DNA of 23,128 bases from NCBI GenBank assembly GCA_030731635.1, contig JANQTR010000045.1:1-23128 (forward strand), written 5' to 3'. The translations under genes and the position numbers were made by a program. The stretch comes from Erythrobacter sp. (GTDB taxonomy: Bacteria > Pseudomonadota > Alphaproteobacteria > Sphingomonadales > Sphingomonadaceae). Below the pieces are notes generated by a model. The model saw nothing but the letters and a program-made list of their open reading frames with translations. It was not told the DNA's origin and did not search any database. This document shows, in pieces, positions 8,654 through 14,912 of this stretch; within the stretch, counting starts at the first letter, position 1; every line of letters starts with the position of its first letter.

Positions 8654-9258
8654 GCGCCGACGCTTTCGGCTTGGCGGGGTTGATCCTGCCCCACCGCCTG
8701 TCCGGTCGCAGCGAGAAAATGGGCGAATACGGCGGCAGCCGCATCGGCGGCGCCATCGGCTTCGGCCAGCGGAGCGGGACGCTCAATCCGGGCGCGCAGG
8801 CCCTGCCAGAAACGCATCATCGCATCATCGCCAAGGAACGCAGTCGGCCAAGCGCCGCCGCCGATCCGCGCCACTTGTTTGGCAATCGAGCGGTTGCCGA
8901 GCGCCGAGCCGGCCAGCACCCAGGCCGCCCCCAATGCGTCCCCGACGCGGGTCCGGGGCAGGTCGAAGTCCGGGCTGGAGGCGGGCAAGGCCAGGCCCAA
9001 AGCGGCCAAATCCGCAGCGATCAGCCCGGTTTGCAACGGCGGGTTGAGTGCGCGCGGCGCATGATCCGCCAGCCAGCGTTCCAGCGGCGCGCGCGCGGCG
9101 TGTTGCACCGCGAGGAATCGGGCATAGTCGGTACGGTTCTGCCATCCGCTGGCCGCCTGCATCGCGTCGTCGAGCAGATCATGCGCGGCCATGGTCGCCG
9201 CACGCAGGTGGGCACGCAAGTCGGTTGTCGTCCCTGCTGCAATCATGACCGGCGTCAT
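8650..9258 (-). CDS. bphO: Biliverdin-producing heme oxygenase
   Basis: Cleaves heme to biliverdin, carbon monoxide and iron, providing the chromophore for the phytochrome encoded next. It is 202 residues, the usual size of bacterial BphO. His26 in ATMAAHDLLDDAM is the expected proximal heme ligand, and GSALGNRS is the glycine-rich distal-helix segment. Start at ATG 9258 is supported by AAGGA 7 nt upstream. A second in-frame ATG at 9246 has no such site. It is first in a two-gene operon with bphP and is preceded by the dyad at 9355-9374. Confidence 0.93.
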   Translation of the reverse strand: MTPVMIAAGTTTDLRAHLRAATMAAHDLLDDAMQAASGWQNRTDYARFLAVQHAARAPLERWLADHAPRALNPPLQTGLIAADLAALGLALPASSPDFDLPRTRVGDALGAAWVLAGSALGNRSIAKQVARIGGGAWPTAFLGDDAMMRFWQGLRARIERPAPLAEADGAADAAAAVFAHFLAATGQAVGQDQPRQAESVGA

Positions 9259-9354
9259 TGGCCCGTCCTTCCCGCCCGAATCGGCTGCGAAGCCGATTTC
9301 GCCGCTACGTCACCGGGACCTGACCGGAGTGTAAAGCAAACTGGGCAACTAAAA

Positions 9355-9374
9355 GTGTCAATTATTTATGACAC
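9355..9374. promoter_or_regulatory. GTGTCA-N8-TGACAC dyad (TGT-N12-ACA) ahead of bphO
   Basis: A perfect inverted repeat with 6-bp arms and an AT-rich 8-nt centre lies 97 nt upstream of bphO. It fits TGT-N12-ACA, the established binding pattern of PpsR/CrtJ repressors of photosynthesis genes. On the minus strand its distal arm contains TTGACA (9361-9356), a consensus -35 box, so a bound protein could block the bphO promoter. No good -10 box was found at 16-18 nt spacing. Regulator identity is inferred from the pattern alone. Confidence 0.45.
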
Positions 9375-9459
9375 ATGCCAGTGGGCTTGGCAATTGGAAG
9401 GGTGGCAGCGCGGCGCCAAACCTGCGCGGGTATGGTGCGATAAGCAGGAAGGCGAACAA

Positions 9460-9759
9460 TCAGGGCGCGAGCAGGCGCCCGGCTTCCTTTTTGACCGCAT
9501 GTTCCAGCGGGCCGCGCATCAGCCCCAGCATGGCGGGCAGCTGCATTTCGATCACCACTTCATTGTCGCGCACATCCACACCGCCGGGGATCGAATAGCC
9601 GACCACTTCTGCGATGATGCTCATCCGGTCTTCGCTGGGCCAGTCGGTGGTCACCTTGGCTATTCCGGCGGGGAAGAACCCGGCGATCTCGTCGGTATGG
9701 GCGCGCATCCGGCGGCGCACTTCTTCGCGGGTGAGATCATGGGGCAAGGTCACACGCAT
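9460..9759 (-). CDS. Small polyhydroxyalkanoic-acid-system family protein
   Basis: 99 residues. It resembles the small family annotated as polyhydroxyalkanoic acid system proteins (PHA granule-region, PF09650-like): an N-terminal HDLTREEVRRRMRAH helix, a central strand-rich part, and a C-terminal amphipathic LEHAVKKEAGRLL. The molecular function of this family is not settled. No pha synthase or phasin gene is nearby. It follows the xpaC-like gene with 3 nt between them and has AGGAG 9 nt before its ATG, so it is the third gene of the telA operon. The assignment rests on recalled family features. Confidence 0.65.
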   Translation of the reverse strand: MRVTLPHDLTREEVRRRMRAHTDEIAGFFPAGIAKVTTDWPSEDRMSIIAEVVGYSIPGGVDVRDNEVVIEMQLPAMLGLMRGPLEHAVKKEAGRLLAP

Positions 9760-9762
9760 GGC

Positions 9763-10587
9763 TCAGCGCTCCTGTTCTTTGGCCTGTTTGGCGGGCAGGG
9801 CCGAAAAATCAGGCAGCGGCACGCCGGTATCGGGGTTATCGCGCAAATCCTCCAGCACGTCGGCCCCGCCATAACGGTATTCGAGATAGCGGCTCTTGAT
9901 CGCCAGATCATCCAATGCGCCTTCGGCCAGCCGCCGGGTCACCCGGTCAACCTCGCCCGATAGCTTGGTCAGGCTTTCCGTCAGCCGCGCGTCAGCGGTT
10001 TTGCCGGCATATTCCTCGCTCCGCAGAGCGGCAGGAACCTTGCGGTAATTGTCGATGGTTTCGGGGATGTATTCGCCCACCAGCTCACGCACCTCAGCCA
10101 TTGCCGGGTGGGCGGCATCAAGGGTTTTCAATTGCAGGCCGAGCGCATCGAGTTGCACGCCCAGCTGATCGACGATCCCCTGTGCAGGCGGAGGTAGCGC
10201 GGGCCGCTGCGCTTCGAGCCAGAGTTCAGTGCGCGCGACCATCTGCGCCGGGTTGCCCTGCGTCAGTTCGGCGCGCTTGGGCACCTTCACCTTGGGGAAG
10301 AGGCCGAAAACGCCAATCGCGACCACAGTCGCAACCAGCGTAGCCATAAAGCCCCAGAACAGCAGTGGGCCAATCACCGCGCTGAAGATCCCTGCCCCGA
10401 TCCAGATCGCGACCACTGCCAGCGCGATGTTGCGCACCCGCTTGAGCACGCTCTTCATCTTGAGCTCTGCCGAGCCCTTGCCGATGCTCTTGGGTCCGGG
10501 CCGGTGCGTCCCGCCATCGCGTTGCACCGCAAGGCTGGTCTTGGCCTCGCGCAGGATGCGTTCGCTCTCGCGGGTGGTGTCGGCCAT
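9763..10587 (-). CDS. XpaC-like membrane protein (5-bromo-4-chloroindolyl phosphate hydrolysis family)
   Basis: 274 residues. A basic N-terminal stretch leads to two hydrophobic segments (about 53-97), followed by a long soluble, mostly helical C-terminal part. This layout, together with its place directly after telA, fits the XpaC family. That name comes from a Bacillus phenotype and says little about function. The frame opens at 10641, but that would overlap telA by 41 nt. ATG 10587 (MADTTRESER) is preferred because it leaves a 13-nt gap and has GGGA upstream. TelA and XpaC proteins are commonly encoded together, suggesting a shared envelope-stress or toxic-anion role. Confidence 0.72.
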   Translation of the reverse strand: MADTTRESERILREAKTSLAVQRDGGTHRPGPKSIGKGSAELKMKSVLKRVRNIALAVVAIWIGAGIFSAVIGPLLFWGFMATLVATVVAIGVFGLFPKVKVPKRAELTQGNPAQMVARTELWLEAQRPALPPPAQGIVDQLGVQLDALGLQLKTLDAAHPAMAEVRELVGEYIPETIDNYRKVPAALRSEEYAGKTADARLTESLTKLSGEVDRVTRRLAEGALDDLAIKSRYLEYRYGGADVLEDLRDNPDTGVPLPDFSALPAKQAKEQER

Positions 10588-10600
10588 CAGCGATTTCCCA

Positions 10601-11812
10601 TCACTTATCCAACGACAGCAGCGACGGCCCGCTTGCCGCAACCTTGGCCTGCGCCTGTGCCTGCCCTTCGGCGCGGGCGATATAGCCTTTCGACTTCTCG
10701 ACCTCGGCGGACAGCGTGGTCACGGTCTGCTTCATCGAATCCAGCGCGCGCAGCTTGAAACTGTCGACCTCGTCCATCGTGTCATAGATGTTCTGGAACG
10801 CGCGTTGCAGCGTCTCCAGCGGGATCGTGCTCGACGACGCCTGTTCGTGGATCTGTGCGGTCTGTTCGCGCAGCAGCGTGCTGGTCGAATCGATGATGTC
10901 GCTGGTGGTCTTGTTCAATGCCGTGATCTGGCCCAGCACCAGCCGCTGATTGGTCATCGCCTGCGCCACGGTCACCGCGGTGCGCAGCGCGCCGACGGTG
11001 GTGGTGCTGGCGCGGTCGACGCCCTTGACCAGTTCGACGTTGTTTTTCTTGACCAGATCGAGCGCCAGATAGCCCTGCACACTCACCGCCATCTGGGTCA
11101 GCAGATCCTGCGTGCGCTGGCGGACATAGAACAGCGCGGATTCGCGCAAAGCCTTGGCCTTGGCCGGATCAGAGCTGTCGAGTTCGAGCGCCTTGGCCTC
11201 CAGCCGCGTATCCAGCGTCTTGGCGATGTGGATCATCTGCTCCAACTCGCCCATCGCCGCCCACAGCTTTTGCCGTTCGGTATCGATCGCGGCATTATCG
11301 AGGTGCAGTTCCTTCTTCCCGCTTTCCAGCCGCTGAAGGATCGCCGAAATATGCCCCTGCGCGGATGAATAGCTGTCGAAGTAATTCTTCAGCTTGTTGC
11401 CGAACGGGATAATGCCGAGGATCTTGCGCGGGGCTAGCAGTTTGCCCTTGCGGCCCGGATCGAGGTCTTCGACCGTGCGGCGCAGTTCGGCCAGATCCTT
11501 GCCGACATTGCCATCGGCATCCATCGCCCGCACCGGACGATCAAGGAAACGGTTCGACATCGCGGCGGCGGCGCGCACCTGTTCCTGCCCCATGCGGGTG
11601 ATCTGATCGACCTTTTCGCCGAACGCGGGCGAATTGGCATCGGCCGACACCAGATCATTGACGAAGGCATCAACCTTGACGTCCAGCTTGGATTTTTGCT
11701 CGGTGGTGACCGGCACCAGCCCGGCGGCCTGTTCGGGCGCGACATCGGGCACCGGATCGGGCGCGTTGAGCGTGAACGGCGTTGCCGTCGCTGTCTGGGT
11801 TTCGGTGCTCAT
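10601..11812 (-). CDS. telA: TelA-family toxic anion resistance protein
   Basis: 403 residues, soluble and almost entirely helical, with the family's typical features: IPFGNKLKNYFDSYSSAQGHI (about 155-175), a long helical middle, and SVQGYLALDLVKKNNVELVKGVDRA near the C-terminal third. TelA proteins (PF05816) are linked to tellurite and other toxic anion resistance, though the mechanism is unclear. It is first in a three-gene minus-strand operon with the xpaC-like and PHA-system genes. GGAG lies about 12 nt before the ATG. The terminal Ala/Gln repeat AEGQAQAQAK is low complexity. Confidence 0.88.
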   Translation of the reverse strand: MSTETQTATATPFTLNAPDPVPDVAPEQAAGLVPVTTEQKSKLDVKVDAFVNDLVSADANSPAFGEKVDQITRMGQEQVRAAAAMSNRFLDRPVRAMDADGNVGKDLAELRRTVEDLDPGRKGKLLAPRKILGIIPFGNKLKNYFDSYSSAQGHISAILQRLESGKKELHLDNAAIDTERQKLWAAMGELEQMIHIAKTLDTRLEAKALELDSSDPAKAKALRESALFYVRQRTQDLLTQMAVSVQGYLALDLVKKNNVELVKGVDRASTTTVGALRTAVTVAQAMTNQRLVLGQITALNKTTSDIIDSTSTLLREQTAQIHEQASSSTIPLETLQRAFQNIYDTMDEVDSFKLRALDSMKQTVTTLSAEVEKSKGYIARAEGQAQAQAKVAASGPSLLSLDK

Positions 11813-11866
11813 GCCTGTTTCTCGCTCCCTTGCGGCCCGGCATCGCTGCGCTGACCAATATCCACT

Positions 11867-11895
11867 GTATTAGTGATCTAAAACACGTCTTTCAA
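11867..11895 (-). promoter_or_regulatory. telA: Possible telA promoter
   Basis: On the minus strand TTGAAA (11895-11890) is followed after 17 nt by TAATAC (11872-11867), 55 nt before the telA ATG. The -35 box is good and the -10 box weak. A 5-bp dyad, ACACG-N9-CGTGT (11883-11901), spans the -35. The region also has to supply the divergent DUF389 gene. Confidence 0.3.
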
Positions 11896-12015
11896 GCGTG
11901 TGTGCATGGTAGGCCGGATTTGGGCCTTACGTCCATTGTCGCACGTGCATGATTGTCAATTGCCCTGGCGCCGGGCTATCGCGCGACTTATCACGATTTT
12001 GCCAAAGGCGTCGCA

Positions 12016-13584
12016 ATGAATGAACCCGCCGGTATCGCCGCTTCGCCCGAGGCTGCCGCCGAATCCGAAGTAAGCGGGGACGCTGTTTCGCCGGCGCCGC
12101 ATGGCCCGGTTACCTTGCGCACGGTGCTGCACAATCTGCGGGAATGGTGGACGGTGCACGTCATCGGGCAGATTGATCAGTCCGAAGTGACCGAACGCCG
12201 CCGGGAAGAAGGCGCGCTATCCGAACATTATCTGTTCATGACCGCGATGAGCGGCGGGATCGCAATCCTGGGCCTGCTGCTGTCATCGCCAGCGGTGGTG
12301 ATCGGGGCGATGCTGCTATCGCCCTTGATGAGCCCGATCATGGGGCTGGGATTTGCGCTGGCCATCGGGGATTGGAACTGGCTCAAACAATCGGTGCGCA
12401 CCTTGATGATCGGCAGCGTGATGGCGGTGCTATTGTGCGCACTGCTGGTGTTCATGTCTCCGATCCAGACCATCACGACAGAAATCGCCGCGCGCACCCG
12501 GCCCAACCTGTTTGATCTGTTTGTGGCGCTGTTTTCGGCGCTGGCCGGTGCCTATGCGATGATCCGCGGGCGTGAGGGCGCGATTGTCGGGGTGGCGATT
12601 GCGACCGCCTTGATGCCGCCGCTGGCGGTGATCGGGTTCGGCCTTGCGACCTCCAACTGGACGGTGTTTTCGGGCGCGCTGCTGCTGTATGTCACCAACC
12701 TGCTGACCATCGCGCTGACCGCCTTTGCGATGGCCAAACTTTACGGGTTTCGCAGCGCGCTGTCCAAGGGGCAGACCAAGGCGCAGAATTTTGGCGTGGT
12801 GGCAGTGTTCGTCGCGTTGGCGGTGCCGCTGTTTTTTTCGCTTCAGCAGATCGCCTGGGAAACCAACGCCCAACGGGTTGTCAGCGATGCGATCCGCGAA
12901 CGGTTTGAACGCCCGGCACAGCTTGATGCGCTGGAGATTGATTTTGCCTCTGCCCCCTTGGCGGTCAGCGCGATCGTCTTCACCCCGGTGATCCGCCCGG
13001 ATGCCGAAAGCGAAATTACGCGCGCTCTCAGCAACCGGCTGAAACGGCCTGTGGCTTTGACCCTGACCCAGACCCAGACCGAAACCGGGGCAGGCGCGGC
13101 CCAGCGTGCCCAGTTATCTGCCACTCGCGAACAGGAAGCCGCCGCCGCGTCGGCACGAGTTCAAGCGCTGACCACCCGGCTGTCACTGGCGGCAGGGGTG
13201 CCGGAAAGCAGCGTGCTGATCGACCGCAACCGTCGCCGCGCGCTGGTGCGGGCCAAGCGGCTCGATGGCGCCAGTCTGGCCGCCTACCGCACGCTGGAGC
13301 AAAGAATCGCCGCGACCGAGCCGGAATGGACGATCGAATTGATCCCGCCAACCGGCGCGCTGCCTGCGACTATTGGGTTTGGTGATGATGGGCCAAGCGA
13401 ACAGGGCGCGCAGGCGCTGGCGGTTGTCCGCTGGGCGGCGCAGCGGCTGGATCGGCCTGTGGTGCTGACCGGTGACCGCGAACAGGGCGAACAAGCCGCC
13501 GCGTTGCTGCGCGAACAAGGCGTAACGGTGGAATTGCGCCCCGAGTTGGGCACGCTACGGGTCGCCTGGGGGGATGAGGGGTAG
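12016..13584 (+). CDS. DUF389 integral membrane protein with long soluble C-terminal domain
   Basis: 522 residues. The hydrophobic part (about 79-279) holds several membrane helices and the DUF389 signature SPAVVIGAMLLSPLMSPIMG (about 91-110). The function of DUF389 proteins is unknown; transport is a guess. A large soluble C-terminal part (about 280-522) includes an Ala/Glu/Arg/Gln-rich helical stretch (about 360-390) and two alpha/beta-looking segments. The last of these, with QALAVVRWAAQRLDRPVVLTGD and a final EQGV, loosely resembles an OmpA-C fold. An in-frame TTG at 11953 opens the frame, but ATG 12016 is preferred because AAAGG sits 7 nt upstream. It is divergent from telA and convergent with the PhyH gene, 48 nt away. 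Confidence 0.8.
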   Translation: MNEPAGIAASPEAAAESEVSGDAVSPAPHGPVTLRTVLHNLREWWTVHVIGQIDQSEVTERRREEGALSEHYLFMTAMSGGIAILGLLLSSPAVVIGAMLLSPLMSPIMGLGFALAIGDWNWLKQSVRTLMIGSVMAVLLCALLVFMSPIQTITTEIAARTRPNLFDLFVALFSALAGAYAMIRGREGAIVGVAIATALMPPLAVIGFGLATSNWTVFSGALLLYVTNLLTIALTAFAMAKLYGFRSALSKGQTKAQNFGVVAVFVALAVPLFFSLQQIAWETNAQRVVSDAIRERFERPAQLDALEIDFASAPLAVSAIVFTPVIRPDAESEITRALSNRLKRPVALTLTQTQTETGAGAAQRAQLSATREQEAAAASARVQALTTRLSLAAGVPESSVLIDRNRRRALVRAKRLDGASLAAYRTLEQRIAATEPEWTIELIPPTGALPATIGFGDDGPSEQGAQALAVVRWAAQRLDRPVVLTGDREQGEQAAALLREQGVTVELRPELGTLRVAWGDEG

Positions 13585-13632
13585 CTGCGATGATCCCGCG
13601 TTCTAAACGTTGGAATCAATCCGCCAATGCGC

Positions 13633-14709
13633 TCAGACGTGATCCAGCACTTTGGACGGTACTGGTAAGGGAGCCGAATCCAGAAGATCACCAAGGCACA
13701 TGGGATTAGCAGCCAATGTGGGGTGCGGCGAATACCCATCGTGCCAGAATTTGGGTTCGACCATATCGCGCGCGATGCTCATACCGAAGAACCGCCGAGG
13801 GTGCGATGATCGGTTGTCAGGTCCAGCATGCAGCAAATCACTTCGATAGAGAATGACCGTACCCTTTCGCGGTGCCGCCTGTACCAGGGTGAACAGGTTA
13901 TTGAGGTCCGTACGGCGGCCATAAAGCTTCCACAATGTGCGCGGGCCAAGCATGCGAAGGCTGAACTGGGAATTCTTCCCCAATAGAAAGCGCAACAGAT
14001 TTGGCTGGTGCTGATCCCACTTGGTCGAAAACACCCTGTCAACAAATTCACCTGGTGCAAGAGGGGCCTGCTTGTCCTTGCGCATAGCCCATAGTTTCTT
14101 CAAGTTGTGCCGAAAAATGTGATAGTTACATCTCGTTCGAAACAGCTCCATCAGCTCATAGGCATCGCCGCCATGCTTGTTTTCGGCTCCGCCGTACATG
14201 TGGGTGCCCGGCACAAACACCGTACCACCCTGTTGCTCTGATACATCTTCCACCGCAGCAAACAGGCTGATCACACCGCTTGGGTCACGGTGAATATATT
14301 GATGCGATGAGCCGAAATAGCTGGTTAAGGTAGCGACTTCGAGCAGCGGTCGTGACCGACCACAATACTCCACAAGAACGCCTTCGACCCGCTGGCATAA
14401 TGTGGCCGCAAAGCGCGTTACTGGCGGGGCCGAAGGAAGCGAACAAAAGTCGCGGCGGACATAGAGATTGTCAGTCTCGCTGGCGAAGGACCCCCGGTTG
14501 CGATCCGGATCTTCGATGGTTTGGCGCATCAGTTCCAAGCCAAAATTCGCTTCGTCATTCGACAGAAGGTCGGTCAAGACAACCAAGCCGTGCGTATCCA
14601 GCATCGTCAGGGCTTGTCGGACGCAATGACCCGTAAGCCTGCCGTTTTTGTCCAGGGCAGCAGGCACTTCAAACGCTGAAGTATCGTTGGAAACCTTGAG
14701 TTCATTCAT
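13633..14709 (-). CDS. Phytanoyl-CoA dioxygenase (PhyH)-family Fe(II)/2-oxoglutarate enzyme
   Basis: 358 residues. The iron-binding triad of PhyH-type enzymes is visible: His140 and Asp142 in YIHRDPSG and His294 in LLHAGPDNRSSHPRR, with Arg300 or Arg305 as the likely 2-oxoglutarate anchor. GGTVFVPGTH (161-170) is a typical family segment. About 100 residues (180-280) lie between that segment and the distal His, longer than usual. Family members hydroxylate acyl-CoAs, amino acids or secondary metabolites, so the substrate cannot be named. ATG 14709 has AGGG 9 nt upstream. Base composition differs from neighbours: two 60-base lines counted by hand, 14101-14160 and 14281-14340, are 42% and 47% GC. 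This suggests recent acquisition. Confidence 0.82.
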   Translation of the reverse strand: MNELKVSNDTSAFEVPAALDKNGRLTGHCVRQALTMLDTHGLVVLTDLLSNDEANFGLELMRQTIEDPDRNRGSFASETDNLYVRRDFCSLPSAPPVTRFAATLCQRVEGVLVEYCGRSRPLLEVATLTSYFGSSHQYIHRDPSGVISLFAAVEDVSEQQGGTVFVPGTHMYGGAENKHGGDAYELMELFRTRCNYHIFRHNLKKLWAMRKDKQAPLAPGEFVDRVFSTKWDQHQPNLLRFLLGKNSQFSLRMLGPRTLWKLYGRRTDLNNLFTLVQAAPRKGTVILYRSDLLHAGPDNRSSHPRRFFGMSIARDMVEPKFWHDGYSPHPTLAANPMCLGDLLDSAPLPVPSKVLDHV

Positions 14710-14823
14710 CCCGAACTGCCCTGTTACGATCCGTCATTCCCCGAACGGCCTGACAATTTTCGTCACATGCAAGCGTGGCACTGTTGGAAAATCAGAACCG
14801 ATCCAATGCCTTGGCGCAAAAGC

Positions 14824-14839
14824 TTAACCATCGGGTTAA
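14824..14839 (-). terminator. Possible weak terminator after the fatty acyl-AMP ligase
   Basis: Read on the minus strand, TTAACC-CGAT-GGTTAA forms a 6-bp hairpin followed by GCTTTTG. It lies about 70 nt past the ligase stop and ahead of the PhyH gene. The stem is short and AT-rich, so termination would be weak at best, and an operator is an alternative. Confidence 0.3.
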
Positions 14840-14912
14840 ATGGATGGTCATCAGGATGAATTTTTCAGAGCGACAGAGGCCAGTTTTCCTGATCTGACGG
14901 TTTGGTCCGGCG

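Noticed and set aside
8359..9963. Plus-strand open frame of 534 codons across bphP, bphO and the PHA-system gene
   Set aside because: It crosses three well-supported minus-strand genes, and its Arg/Gln/Gly-rich composition shows no family features. It is a GC-driven shadow.
10229..11368. Plus-strand open frame of 379 codons opposite telA and the xpaC-like gene
   Set aside because: It is antisense to two genes whose families are recognised. The Leu/Arg/Gln-rich translation has no motif.
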